23,412 bases of DNA from XN24 sp047921455 (GCA_047921455.1 JBLRWC010000038.1:1-23412); one strand, 5' to 3'; counted from the first letter of the stretch, positions 13,661-22,350 are shown. Notes: generated by a model not told the origin, from the sequence alone. Translations and numbers: made by a program.

Positions 13661-15091
13661 ATGGACCTGCTGCTTGCCGTTCTCATCGCATTATTGCTGC
13701 TGTTGGCCGGCGAGGCGATCCGGCGGCGCACGGCGCTGCTGAAACGCATCTTCCTGCCGAGCTCGATTATCGCCGGCGCCATCGGGTTGTTGCTGGGGCC
13801 GCAGGTGCTCGGGCGGCTGGCGGCCTGGCTGGAGTTGCCGGGCATCCCCGAGGGCGGGCTGTTTCCGACGGCCATACTCGACGCCTGGAGCATGCTGCCG
13901 GGCGTGCTGATCAACGTCGTGTTCGCCTCGCTGTTTCTCGGCAAGGAGATCCCCGGCCTGCGGGCCATCTGGCTGCGCGCCGGCCCCCAGGTGGTATTCG
14001 GCCAGACGATTGCCTGGGGGCAGTATGTCGTCGGCTTGCTGCTGGGGATCCTGGTGCTCAGTCCCGTGTTCGGCGTCGATCCCATCGCCGGCGCGCTCAT
14101 CGAGATCGGTTTCGAGGGCGGGCACGGCACAGCTGCGGGCATGGCCGATGCTTTCGAGGCAGCAGGCTTTCCGGAAGGTACCGACCTGGCACTCGGCCTG
14201 GCGACCATTGGCCTGGTCACCGGCGTCATCATCGGCACCATCCTGATCAACTGGGCGGTGCGCCGCGGCGAGATTGAAATCCTGGAACCCGGCGAAAGCC
14301 ATCCCTCCGAGCAGGCTCCGGCGGCGGACGAGGTCGAACTGACGAAAGCGGACAAGGCGGAGGCCAAAAAGCAGAAACGCATGGCAGGCTCGACCACCGA
14401 CGGCATGACCGTGCAACTCGGCCTGATCGGCCTGGCGATCGTCATCGGCTGGCTGATACTCGAGGGATTGCAATTGATCGAGCGGCTCACCTGGGACGGT
14501 GAACTGTTTACCTACGTGCCGCTGTTTCCGCTGGCCATGATCGGCGGCTTGCTGATCCAGCTGCTCATTATGCGCTTCGGACTGATGCACCTGGTCGTTC
14601 GCAGCTACATCGCCCGCGCCGGCGGCTTTGCGCTGGATCTCACCATCGTCACGGCGCTGGCCGCGTTGTCGCTGCAGGCGATTGGCGACAATATGGCGCC
14701 CTTCCTGTTACTGGCGCTGGCCGGCACAGCCTGGTGCGTGTTCGGCGTGCTGGTGATCGCGCCGCGCGTAATCCCTTATAACTGGTTCGAGCGCGGCATC
14801 GGCGACTTCGGCCAGTCCATGGGCATGACCATCAGCGGCCTGTTACTCATGCGCATGGCGGATCCGGAGAATCGCTCGGGCGCACTGGACAGCTTCGGGT
14901 ACAAGCAGCTGTTGTTCGAGCCGGTGGTTGGCGGCGGGTTGTTTACCGGCATGTCGGTCGCCCTGATCGCCACCTACGGGCCAGTGACGATTCTCGGCGT
15001 GTGCAGCGTGCTGATGGTCGCCTGGCTGACTTTTGGCCTGCTGTATTTTGGCCCGCTGGTACGGGCAGAGCGCAGCAAGCGCGAGCAATAG
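13661..15091 (+). CDS. GltS-like sodium:glutamate symporter (ESS family)
   Basis: A 476-residue polytopic inner-membrane protein of the sodium/glutamate symporter type. Features include LKRIFLPSSIIAGAIGLLLGPQ at residues 27-48, the glycine-rich loop IEIGFEGGHGTAAGMADAF in the first half, and the matching re-entrant part around FGQSMGMTISGLLLMRMADP in the second. The two halves are joined by a charged cytoplasmic linker of about 50 residues (Glu, Lys and Ala rich), which makes the protein longer than the roughly 400-residue E. coli GltS. Import of glutamate with sodium is the family role, but the substrate is not proven. No strong ribosome binding site is seen; AAGGA lies about 14 bp before the ATG. 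Confidence 0.85.
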   Translation: MDLLLAVLIALLLLLAGEAIRRRTALLKRIFLPSSIIAGAIGLLLGPQVLGRLAAWLELPGIPEGGLFPTAILDAWSMLPGVLINVVFASLFLGKEIPGLRAIWLRAGPQVVFGQTIAWGQYVVGLLLGILVLSPVFGVDPIAGALIEIGFEGGHGTAAGMADAFEAAGFPEGTDLALGLATIGLVTGVIIGTILINWAVRRGEIEILEPGESHPSEQAPAADEVELTKADKAEAKKQKRMAGSTTDGMTVQLGLIGLAIVIGWLILEGLQLIERLTWDGELFTYVPLFPLAMIGGLLIQLLIMRFGLMHLVVRSYIARAGGFALDLTIVTALAALSLQAIGDNMAPFLLLALAGTAWCVFGVLVIAPRVIPYNWFERGIGDFGQSMGMTISGLLLMRMADPENRSGALDSFGYKQLLFEPVVGGGLFTGMSVALIATYGPVTILGVCSVLMVAWLTFGLLYFGPLVRAERSKREQ

Positions 15092-15117
15092 TTCAGGCCC
15101 CCATCGGCAGGTAAGGA

Positions 15118-15143
15118 TCGCCGTCGGCTGCGGCGAGAATTTT
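15118..15143 (+). terminator. Weak terminator-like hairpin after the symporter gene
   Basis: A 6-bp stem (15118-15123 with 15131-15136) and 7-nt loop are followed by AGAATTTT. The T-run is only four bases, so termination is uncertain. Confidence 0.3.
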
Positions 15144-15160
15144 GCGCGGGTTGGGCTATC

Positions 15161-17332
15161 ATGGGGGCGCATTCTCGGCCCAAGCGCATGACAAAAGCAT
15201 CCCCCCATAGCCCGCTATTCGTTCCCGGTCGCAATTGCTGGCGGCAGGAACGGGCCGGCCGAATCGCGTTCCTGGTGGATGGCGACGCCTATTTCCGCGC
15301 GGTGCGCGCGGCCGCCGCGCGGGCACGCCACTCGATTTTCATTCTCGGCTGGGATATCGACAGCCGCATGCAGCTCGTCCCCGAAGGCGCGGACGACGGC
15401 TTGCCGGAACCGCTTGGCGATTTCCTTGATGCGTTGACACGGCAGACGCGCCAGTTGCACGTCTACGTGCTCAACTGGGATTTCGTCATGCTGTATGCGC
15501 CGGACCGGGAGTTTCTGCCGGGCTACAAGCTCGGCTTGCGCACCCACCGGCGGTTTCGTTTTGAACTGGATGGCGCGCACCCGGTAGGCAGCTCGCACCA
15601 CCAGAAGATCGTCGTCATCGATGACGCCCTGGCTTTTGTGGGCGGCCTCGACCTGACCAGTTGCCGCTGGGATACGCCCGAGCATCGACCGGATGATCCA
15701 CGCCGGCGCGACGCGAGTGGCGACCCCTGCACGCCATTTCACGATATCCAGGCTGCCGTGGACGGCGCTGCGGCGGCCGCGTTGGGCGAGCTGGCGCGCG
15801 AGCGCTGGCGCCGCGCCACCGGCAAGAAGATTTCCGCCAGCCAGTCGGCGCAGCGCAGCGACCCGTGGCCGGATTCCCTGCCGGTGGATCTTGCCGATGC
15901 TGAGGTCGCGATCGCACGCACGGAGCCCGAGTACGACGATTACTCGGGCGCCATGGAGATCAAGTGCCTGTTGCTGGACATGATCGGCGCGGCCGAACAG
16001 CGGGTTTATCTCGAGAACCAGTACTTCAGTGCGTCGAGCATTGCTGAGGCCCTGGCGACGCGGCTCGCGGAGCCCGCCGGGCCCGAGGTCGTGATGGTCA
16101 GTCGCGAGCGAGAGGAGGGCTGGCTCGAGGAGTCCACCATGGGGGTCTTGCGCGCACGTTCGCACCAGCGATTGCTCGAGGCGGACGCCCACCAGCGGTA
16201 CGGGTTTTTTTATCCGCGTGTGCCCGGCCTCGGCGACAGTTACGTGAATGTGCATTCCAAGCTGCTGATCATCGATGACGAGCTGCTCACCATCGGCTCG
16301 GCGAACATGAACAACCGCTCCATGGGCTTCGATACGGAATGCAATCTCGCCATCGAGGCGCGCGGCGAAGAACGCGTGCGGGATGCCATCCGCGCCCTGC
16401 GGCACCGGCTGCTCGGCGAGCACCTGGGCACCAGCGCCGAAAAGGTCGCGGCGTGCGAACAACAGGCCGGTTCCACGCTGGCGGCCATCAAGGAATTGAA
16501 CACTGGCGAGCGCGGGCTCGAACCGCTCGAGCCGGAGATTTCGGCGGAGCTGGAGGAGTGGGTGCCGGACGAGGAGTTTATTGACCCGGAGCAACCGATC
16601 GAGCCGGAGCGGTTGGCGGCCAGGTTGATGTCCCGGGAAACGCGTGCCTCAACGACCTGGCGCGCCCTGGTGGGCGCCGGCCTGCTTGTGCTGCTCGTGG
16701 GACTGGCCGTCGCCTGGCAGTGGACCGAGCTCGGCGAATGGCTGGCGCCGGAACGACTGGGCAGCATTGGCGAGGCCATCAAGCGCTTGCCGGGGGCGCC
16801 ACTGCTGGTGCTCGGCGCCTATCTTGTCGGTTCCCTGCTCGTGGTGCCGATCACCCTGATGATCGCGGCCACAACGCTGGTGTTTGGTCCCTGGCTGGCG
16901 TTGGCGTATGCCTTTGGCGGTTCCCTGTTTGCCGCCCTGGTCACTTTCACCCTCGGCCAGTTCTTCGGTCGCGCCACGGTGCGCCGCCTGGCCGGTTCGC
17001 GGCTCGACCGGCTCAGCCGGGAACTGGGCCAGCGGGGATTTTTGTCGATCTTGACGGTGCGCGTCGTGCCCGTGGCGCCCTTTACCATCATTAACCTGGT
17101 CGCCGGCGCCACGCACATCAGCCTGCGTGACTTCGTGCTCGGCACGGTGGTCGGGCTGGCGCCGGTGATCGTCGGTATGGTGTTGTTCATCGACCGGGCG
17201 CTGGCCGCAATCCGCGATCCGGGTCCATGGACTTTCGTGGTGCTCGGTGGGGTGCTGGCGCTGATGGTGGCAGGGGTCGTGGTGTTGCGCCGCTGGCTGC
17301 GCGGGCGAGCCGCGGACGGGAAGACGAGTTGA
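15161..17332 (+). CDS. Phospholipase D-like/VTT (DedA-like) membrane fusion protein
   Basis: A 723-residue fusion. Residues about 20-430 form a double-HKD phospholipase D domain with H147-x-K149-x4-D154 (HQKIVVIDD) and H365-x-K367-x4-D372 (HSKLLIIDD), each followed by the usual GS/GG and N residues. Residues about 430-500 are an acidic linker. From about 505 on, membrane helices lead into a VTT (SNARE-associated/DedA-like) domain with the RVVPVAPFTIINLVAGATH motif. The catalytic part should act on phospholipid head groups at the inner membrane and the VTT part may handle lipids. The start may be ATG 15161 or the in-frame ATG 15188; neither has a good ribosome binding site. The stop overlaps the next gene's start. 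Confidence 0.88.
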   Translation: MGAHSRPKRMTKASPHSPLFVPGRNCWRQERAGRIAFLVDGDAYFRAVRAAAARARHSIFILGWDIDSRMQLVPEGADDGLPEPLGDFLDALTRQTRQLHVYVLNWDFVMLYAPDREFLPGYKLGLRTHRRFRFELDGAHPVGSSHHQKIVVIDDALAFVGGLDLTSCRWDTPEHRPDDPRRRDASGDPCTPFHDIQAAVDGAAAAALGELARERWRRATGKKISASQSAQRSDPWPDSLPVDLADAEVAIARTEPEYDDYSGAMEIKCLLLDMIGAAEQRVYLENQYFSASSIAEALATRLAEPAGPEVVMVSREREEGWLEESTMGVLRARSHQRLLEADAHQRYGFFYPRVPGLGDSYVNVHSKLLIIDDELLTIGSANMNNRSMGFDTECNLAIEARGEERVRDAIRALRHRLLGEHLGTSAEKVAACEQQAGSTLAAIKELNTGERGLEPLEPEISAELEEWVPDEEFIDPEQPIEPERLAARLMSRETRASTTWRALVGAGLLVLLVGLAVAWQWTELGEWLAPERLGSIGEAIKRLPGAPLLVLGAYLVGSLLVVPITLMIAATTLVFGPWLALAYAFGGSLFAALVTFTLGQFFGRATVRRLAGSRLDRLSRELGQRGFLSILTVRVVPVAPFTIINLVAGATHISLRDFVLGTVVGLAPVIVGMVLFIDRALAAIRDPGPWTFVVLGGVLALMVAGVVVLRRWLRGRAADGKTS

Positions 17333-18036
17333 GCCGCGCGCAGCCGGGTTGCGCCGCCTTCAGGCTGGCGACCTACAACATTCATAGCAGCGTCGGCCGG
17401 GACCGGCGCTGCGACCCGGCGCGCATCGCCGCGGTCATCCAGGAACTCGATGCCGATGTGGTCGCGCTGCAGGAAGTGCAGTCCTGCCACGGCGCGCTGG
17501 ATGTGCTGGCTTTTTTTGCCGAGCAGACCGGGATGACGCCGGTGGCCGGGCCGACCATGCTGCGGGGCGACGGGTCCTATGGCAACGCGTTGCTGACGCG
17601 CCGCTCGCCGGCCGATGTGCAACGCCTCGACTTGAGCGTGCCGGGCCGTGAACCACGCGGTGCCCTGGACGTCGTGCTGCCGCTGGGCGAGCTGCAACTG
17701 CGCGTCATCGCCACGCACCTCGGCCTGCGCCCAGCCGAGCGCCGCTGGCAGATCGAACAGCTGCTCGCGCAGCTGGAAGGCGAGCGGCCCTATCCGACGA
17801 TACTGGCGGGTGATCTCAACGAGTGGTTCCTGTGGGGCCGCCCGCTGCGCCGCCTGCACGCCCACTTCGGCGACACCCCGGCGGCCGCCACGTATCCTTC
17901 CGGCTGGCCGGTTTTCGCGCTGGACCGAATCTGGGTCAAGCCGCTCGATCGCCTGTTGGGGGTCGCCGTGCACGACAGCTCGCTGGCCCGCCAGGCCTCG
18001 GATCACTTGCCACTCGTGGGTCGGTTCAATGTTTGA
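17329..18036 (+). CDS. EEP-family phosphodiesterase/phosphatase
   Basis: A 235-residue protein of the endonuclease/exonuclease/phosphatase fold. The conserved residues are visible as N in ATYNIHSSVG, E in VALQEVQ, H in IATHLGLR, D and N in LAGDLNEW, and the final SDHLPLVG. These hydrolyse phosphodiesters or phosphomonoesters of nucleic acids or of phospholipid head groups. The TTG at 17329 overlaps the TGA of the phospholipase D gene (TTGA), with GGAAG upstream, and begins just before the first strand; an in-frame ATG at 17227 lies far inside the previous gene. Overlap with a PLD-VTT gene suggests a joint role in lipid head-group turnover. No export signal is seen. Confidence 0.85.
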   Translation: MSRAQPGCAAFRLATYNIHSSVGRDRRCDPARIAAVIQELDADVVALQEVQSCHGALDVLAFFAEQTGMTPVAGPTMLRGDGSYGNALLTRRSPADVQRLDLSVPGREPRGALDVVLPLGELQLRVIATHLGLRPAERRWQIEQLLAQLEGERPYPTILAGDLNEWFLWGRPLRRLHAHFGDTPAAATYPSGWPVFALDRIWVKPLDRLLGVAVHDSSLARQASDHLPLVGRFNV

Positions 18037-19492
18037 CTTTGACAACAGCTACGCCCGCCTGCCCGGGCGCATGTTCGCACGGCTCGAGCCGACGCCCGTT
18101 GCAGAGCCGCGGCTGTTGGCGTTCAACCATGCGCTGGCGCGAGAGCTGGGCATGCAGGACACGACGGCGCGCGACCCGGCGGAGCTGGCAGCGATGTTTG
18201 CCGGCAACACCGTGCCGGCGGGCGCGGCGCCGCTGGCCATGGCCTATGCCGGCCACCAGTTCGGCAATTTTGTGCCGCAGCTCGGCGACGGTCGCGCGTT
18301 GTTGCTGGGCGAGGTGGTGGACGCGCGTGGCCGGCGCCGCGATGTGCAGCTGAAGGGCTCCGGCCGGACCCCGTTTTCGCGCGGCGGCGACGGGCGCGCC
18401 GCGCTCGGGCCGGTATTGCGCGAATACCTGCTCAGCGAAGCCATGCATGCGCTGGGCATACCAACCACGCGGGCGCTGGCGGCGGTGGCCACGGGCGAAC
18501 CGGTCTGGCGCGATGAGCCGCTGCCGGGCGGGGTCGTTACGCGCGTCGCCGCCAGCCACGTGCGCGTCGGCACCTTCCAGTATTTCGCCGCGCGCGGCGA
18601 CGTCGAGGCGGTTCGCAGGCTGGCCGATCACGTCATCGCACGACATTATCCTGCGCTGGTCGAGGTCGATGCGCCGTACCTGGCCTTGCTCGAGGCCGTG
18701 GTCGAAGCACAGGCGGCGCTGGTGGCGCGTTGGCTGCAGGTCGGCTTTATCCATGGCGTGATGAATACCGACAACACCGCTGTGTCGGGTGAAACGATCG
18801 ATTACGGGCCGTGCGCCTTCATGGACGCCTACGATCCGGCAACGGTGTTCAGCTCGATCGATCGGCGCGGGCGCTACGCCTACGCCAACCAGCCGCGCAT
18901 TGCGCTGTGGAACCTTGCGCGCCTGGCCGAGACGCTGCTGCCGCTCATCGACGCGGAGCCGGCGGCGGCGGTCGAACAAGCCACGGCGGTGGTGGAGGGC
19001 TTCACGGCGCGCTTTGAACGGCACTGGCTCGACGGCATGCGGGCCAAGCTTGGCCTGGCCAGTGTGGCGGAAGGTGACGCCGAGCTGGTCCAGTCGTTGC
19101 TCGATCGTATGCAGGCCGGGAGCCTGGACTTCACCCTGACCTTCCGCAACCTGTGCGAGGCCGCGGCGGTGGGGGGCGAGGATCCGACGGTGGGTGGTGA
19201 GGCCGCGGCGCTCGGTGACTGGATGGTGGAGTGGCGAGCCCGGCTGGCGCGCGATCCGCAGGAACCGGCGGAACGGGCGGCGGCGATGCGGCGGGCGAAT
19301 CCTGCGGTGATCCCGCGTAACCACCGGGTCGAGGAAGCGCTGTCAGCCGCGGTGCGCGAGGATGACCTGGCGCCTTTTGAGCGCTTGCTCGCGGTGCTGC
19401 GCCGGCCTTACGAGAGTCAGCCGGGCGCGGCTGCGTTCATGGCGCCGCCGCCGGTGCCGGACCCCGCTTACCGCACGTTCTGCGGGACCTGA
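18029..19492 (+). CDS. selO: SelO/YdiU protein adenylyltransferase (Cys form)
   Basis: A 487-residue SelO-family pseudokinase, which transfers AMP from ATP onto Ser, Thr or Tyr of proteins and is linked to redox stress. Family blocks in order are FDNSYARLP at the start, AYAGHQFGNFVPQLGDGRA, QLKGSGRTPFSRGGDGRA, LREYLLSEAMHALGIPTTRALA, and HGVMNTDNTAVSGETIDYGPCAF with the metal-binding Asp/Asn. The C-terminus is TFCGT, so the antepenultimate residue is Cys where some SelO proteins carry selenocysteine. Length is normal for the family. The ATG at 18029 overlaps the end of the EEP gene by 8 bp, so translation is probably coupled. A terminator follows. Confidence 0.96.
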   Translation: MFDFDNSYARLPGRMFARLEPTPVAEPRLLAFNHALARELGMQDTTARDPAELAAMFAGNTVPAGAAPLAMAYAGHQFGNFVPQLGDGRALLLGEVVDARGRRRDVQLKGSGRTPFSRGGDGRAALGPVLREYLLSEAMHALGIPTTRALAAVATGEPVWRDEPLPGGVVTRVAASHVRVGTFQYFAARGDVEAVRRLADHVIARHYPALVEVDAPYLALLEAVVEAQAALVARWLQVGFIHGVMNTDNTAVSGETIDYGPCAFMDAYDPATVFSSIDRRGRYAYANQPRIALWNLARLAETLLPLIDAEPAAAVEQATAVVEGFTARFERHWLDGMRAKLGLASVAEGDAELVQSLLDRMQAGSLDFTLTFRNLCEAAAVGGEDPTVGGEAAALGDWMVEWRARLARDPQEPAERAAAMRRANPAVIPRNHRVEEALSAAVREDDLAPFERLLAVLRRPYESQPGAAAFMAPPPVPDPAYRTFCGT

Positions 19493-19533
19493 CCACGCTT
19501 ACGTTCCCGAAAAACCGGGGAATTCGGTCACCT

Positions 19534-19557
19534 AAGGGCCCTTTGGGGCCTTTTTTT
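19534..19557 (+). terminator. Rho-independent terminator after selO
   Basis: AAGGGCCC (19534-19541) pairs with GGGGCCTT (19545-19552) around a TTT loop, with one mismatch in the stem. It runs into seven T residues (19551-19557). Confidence 0.8.
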
Positions 19558-19603
19558 CATAGTAAGATCCCTACAAATCAATGGATTGGTGCGGTCCGAC
19601 CCG

Positions 19604-20326
19604 ATGTATGGTTTTGGGAAGTCATTGCTGGGAAGTTTCCGGGACCTGTTGCCCATCCTGGCGGTGATTGGCTTCTTCCAGCTGGCGGTGGTGCGCCAGC
19701 CCATGGCCGACGTCGGGGGCATTGTCATCGGGTTGGCGCTGGTCGTGATCGGCCTCACGCTGTTTGTTTACGGCCTGGAGATGGGGCTGTTTCCGATCGG
19801 CGATTCCATGGCGCATGCTTTCGCGCGCAAGGGCAGCCTGTTCTGGCTGGTCGCTTTCGCCTTCGCGCTCGGCTTTGCCACCACCATCGCCGAGCCGGCG
19901 CTCATCGCGGTGGCCAATGAAGCGGCAAGGATGGCCGCGAGCGAGGGCGATATCCCGGCGACGGATACCGCGCAGGCTGCCTACGCCCTGGGCCTGCGCG
20001 TCGTGGTGGCACTAGCTGTCGGTACCGCGATCGTGCTCGGGGTAGTTCGCATCCTGAAGGGTTGGCCGCTGCACTACCTGGTCATCGGCGGCTACGTATT
20101 GGCGATGGTCATCACCAGTTTCGCGCCAGACGAAATAATCGGCATTGCCTATGATTCAGGCGGTGTGACGACCTCGACGATCACGGTGCCCCTGGTCACG
20201 GCCCTGGGCGTCGGCCTGGCTTCCTCGATCAAGGGTCGCAACCCCGCCGTCGACGGTTTCGGCCTGATCGCCTTCGCTTCGCTCACGCCGATCATCTTCG
20301 TGCTCATCTACGGGATGATGTTCTGA
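19604..20326 (+). CDS. DUF1538 membrane protein, half-size, first copy
   Basis: A 240-residue polytopic inner-membrane protein of the uncharacterised DUF1538 family, with about six hydrophobic segments. Family marks include FATTIAEPALIAVANEA in the middle and YDSGGVTTSTITVPLVTALG near the end, then DGFGLIAFASLTPI. Glycines and a conserved DSGG suggest a transport path, but no substrate is known. Many DUF1538 proteins, as I recall, hold two such units in one chain; here each is a separate gene. ATG 19604 is chosen; in-frame GTG 19589 and TTG 19586 are alternatives, and none has a clear ribosome binding site. The second DUF1538 gene starts after one base. Confidence 0.82.
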   Translation: MYGFGKSLLGSFRDLLPILAVIGFFQLAVVRQPMADVGGIVIGLALVVIGLTLFVYGLEMGLFPIGDSMAHAFARKGSLFWLVAFAFALGFATTIAEPALIAVANEAARMAASEGDIPATDTAQAAYALGLRVVVALAVGTAIVLGVVRILKGWPLHYLVIGGYVLAMVITSFAPDEIIGIAYDSGGVTTSTITVPLVTALGVGLASSIKGRNPAVDGFGLIAFASLTPIIFVLIYGMMF

Positions 20327-20327
20327 C

Positions 20328-21122
20328 ATGGAGCTCGCTGGCATTCTACTGGCGGTACTGGGCGACACGCTGAGGGACGTGGCGCCGATTGCGGCCGTGA
20401 TTTTCGGCTTCCAGTTCTTCGTGATACGCAAGCCTATTCCGCATCTGCGCCGCTTCATCATCGGCTTCTCCTGTGTGATTCTCGGTCTTGCCTTTTTCCT
20501 TGTCGGGCTGGACCTGGCGCTGTTCCCGCTAGGGCGCTCCATGGCGATTCAGCTCACCCAGGTCGAATTCGTGTACGGCGCAGATGCGGCAGCGGAGGCC
20601 ATCAACCATCACTGGACGAACTACTATTGGGTCTACGTTTTTGCGCTGGCCATCGGCTTCAGCGCGGTGCTGGTCGAGCCGGCAGTCATTGCAGTAGCGC
20701 TCAAGGCCAACGAAGTTTCTGGCGGCGTCATCCACGCCAACGGCCTGCGAATTGCCATTGCCATTGGCGTCGGCGTTGGCATCATGCTGGGTTCCTACCG
20801 CATCATCAGCGGTGGCGAGCTGCATCACTTCATCATCGCCGCATACGCAGTGGTGATCGTCCAGACTTATTTCGCCCCGCAGCAGATGATCCCCATCGCC
20901 TACGATTCGGGCGGGGTTTCAACGTCCACTGTGACAGTGCCGCTGGTCGCCGCCCTGGGACTCGGCCTGGCCTCGAGCATCCCCGGCCGAAGCCCGATGC
21001 TGGATGGTTTCGGCTTGATTGCCTTCGCGGTGCTATTCCCCATCATTTCGGTTTTGGCGTATGCGCAGCTCGCCCGCGCCCGGGAGCTGCTGGCGGCCCG
21101 CCGGCGCACGCGAGACACATAG
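20328..21122 (+). CDS. DUF1538 membrane protein, half-size, second copy
   Basis: A 264-residue paralogue of the preceding DUF1538 protein. The same blocks recur: FGFQFFVIRKPIPHLRRFIIG at the start, FSAVLVEPAVIAVALKAN, YDSGGVSTSTVTVPLVAALG and DGFGLIAFAVLFPI. The two proteins share fold and motifs but differ clearly in sequence, so they probably form a heteromer corresponding to one full-length transporter. The start is one base after the previous stop (TGACATG), so translation is tightly coupled. The C-terminus is a short basic cytoplasmic tail. A PII-like gene follows after 9 bp, which points to control of the transporter by a small-molecule sensor. Confidence 0.82.
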   Translation: MELAGILLAVLGDTLRDVAPIAAVIFGFQFFVIRKPIPHLRRFIIGFSCVILGLAFFLVGLDLALFPLGRSMAIQLTQVEFVYGADAAAEAINHHWTNYYWVYVFALAIGFSAVLVEPAVIAVALKANEVSGGVIHANGLRIAIAIGVGVGIMLGSYRIISGGELHHFIIAAYAVVIVQTYFAPQQMIPIAYDSGGVSTSTVTVPLVAALGLGLASSIPGRSPMLDGFGLIAFAVLFPIISVLAYAQLARARELLAARRRTRDT

Positions 21123-21131
21123 GTAACAGCC

Positions 21132-21485
21132 ATGCATTTCAAGTTGATCATCGCGCTGACTGACGATCACAAGACCGACGCGGTACTCGAGGCCGCGCGG
21201 GCGGCCGGCGCTACCGGCGCCACGGTGATCAACCACGCGCGCGGCGAGGGCCTCGACGTCAAGAAGACTTTCTTCGGGCTGTCGCTGGAGACCCAGCGCG
21301 ACGTATTGCTCTTGCTTGTCGAGGCGCGGTTGTGCCGGCAAATACTCGACACGATCAGCAGCGTCGGCGAGTTCGACACCTCGCCGGGCACCGGCATCGC
21401 ATTTCAGCTGGACGTCGAGGACGCAGTCGGCGTGGCGCACCAGGTGCAGTCCATCCTGGAATCAAGCAAAGATATCGATACGTGA
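21132..21485 (+). CDS. PII-like signalling protein, copy A
   Basis: A 117-residue protein with the ferredoxin-like alternation of a GlnB/PII protein. MHFKLIIALTDDHKTDAVLEAARAAGATGATV matches the PII start, and GTGIAFQLDVEDAVGV matches the late strand and helix. The T-loop region is non-canonical (ARGEGLDVKKTFFGL) and lacks the Tyr that is uridylylated in GlnB. The family trimerises and binds nucleotides and metabolites to control transporters. Directly behind the DUF1538 pair, it is the probable regulator of that transporter. The ligand is unknown. Its stop overlaps a GTG start option of the CBS gene. Confidence 0.8.
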   Translation: MHFKLIIALTDDHKTDAVLEAARAAGATGATVINHARGEGLDVKKTFFGLSLETQRDVLLLLVEARLCRQILDTISSVGEFDTSPGTGIAFQLDVEDAVGVAHQVQSILESSKDIDT

Positions 21486-21487
21486 GC

Positions 21488-21910
21488 ATGAATATGAACT
21501 CAGAAAACAGCGGCAACCGTGGCCGCGACATTGTCCGCGTGGGTGATGTAATGCGTTCAAAATTTGAGGTCGTCGACGGTTTCACCACTGTCGCCGACGC
21601 CCTTCGGCAGATCCGGCAAAGTGGCAGCAAGGCGCTGATCGTCGATCGGCGCAACGAGGATGACGAGTATGGCATCGTCCTGTTGTCGGACATTGCCAAA
21701 AAGGTGCTTGGCCGCGACCGTCCGCCCGAGCGCGTGAACGTTTACGAGATCATGACCAAGCCGGTGTTGTCGGTGCCGCCCGAGATGGATATTCGCTATT
21801 GTGTGCGTCTCTTCGAGAAGTTTGGCATCTCGATTGCGCCCGTCATGGCGGAGCGCCGGGTCATCGGCACCATCCGTTATGAAGACATGGTACTCAAGGG
21901 CATGGAGTGA
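21488..21910 (+). CDS. Two-CBS-domain regulatory protein, copy A
   Basis: A protein of about 140 residues made of a CBS-domain pair and nothing else. The first repeat begins VGDVMRSKFEVVDGFTTVADALRQI and the second VYEIMTKPVLSVPPEMDIRYCVRLF. CBS pairs bind adenosine nucleotides such as AMP, ATP or S-adenosylmethionine and act as energy sensors. Three in-frame starts exist: GTG 21482 (overlapping the PII stop as GTGA), ATG 21488 and ATG 21494. None has a ribosome binding site, so re-initiation from the PII gene is likely. The neighbours suggest that it senses adenylate charge for the DUF1538 transporter. Confidence 0.85.
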   Translation: MNMNSENSGNRGRDIVRVGDVMRSKFEVVDGFTTVADALRQIRQSGSKALIVDRRNEDDEYGIVLLSDIAKKVLGRDRPPERVNVYEIMTKPVLSVPPEMDIRYCVRLFEKFGISIAPVMAERRVIGTIRYEDMVLKGME

Positions 21911-21934
21911 ACGTCGGACGCTCGTGCTTGCAGC

Positions 21935-22348
21935 TCAGACCGCCCGGTCATCGACATGCTGGCGTTCAGCCATCGCCAGGACGTCGCCGACGATGTCATT
22001 CATGGTGATGATGCCCGCGAGCGTGTCGCCGTCGAGCACGATCAGCCGTGCCAGCCGATGCTTGGCCATGAGTCGGGCCACGTACTTGACCTTCATGTTC
22101 GGTGGTACCGAAATGGCTGGCTTGCTGCAGACATCGAAGACGTTGATGAGGTCGATATCGCCTTCCTCGGCCACGATGGTACGCAGGATGGTCGTGTAAC
22201 TGATGAGCCCATAGGCGTCATGCTGGTCGCGGCGTTCCACGATGAGTGATTTCACCTTGTTGGCGCCCATTTTTGTGATCGCCTCGCGCAAGGTGGCCAG
22301 CGGGGAGATGCTCACCACGTCGGTCTTCATCAGGTCCTTGACGAGCAT
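21935..22348 (-). CDS. Two-CBS-domain regulatory protein, copy B
   Basis: A 137-residue CBS pair on the opposite strand, related to copy A. The first repeat starts VKDLMKTDVVSISPLATLREAI and the second VFDVCSKPAISVPPNMKVKYVARLM; both copies share the motif of Lys-Pro, a few residues, then SVPP. It should bind adenosine nucleotides. The ATG at 22348 is separated by 2 bp from the TGA of the PII-like gene upstream (TGAACATG). The longer in-frame reading to 22753 only mirrors the PII gene. The two CBS genes converge with 24 bp between their stops and no terminator visible between them. Confidence 0.87.
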   Translation of the reverse strand: MLVKDLMKTDVVSISPLATLREAITKMGANKVKSLIVERRDQHDAYGLISYTTILRTIVAEEGDIDLINVFDVCSKPAISVPPNMKVKYVARLMAKHRLARLIVLDGDTLAGIITMNDIVGDVLAMAERQHVDDRAV

Positions 22349-22350
22349 GT

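Noticed and set aside
15215..16594. A 459-residue minus-strand frame
   Set aside because: It lies opposite the phospholipase D domain with both HKD motifs and shows no protein-like features itself.
17648..18028. Upstream extension of the selO frame
   Set aside because: It overlaps the EEP gene in another frame and is not conserved SelO sequence; FDNSYARLP right after 18029 is the normal start.
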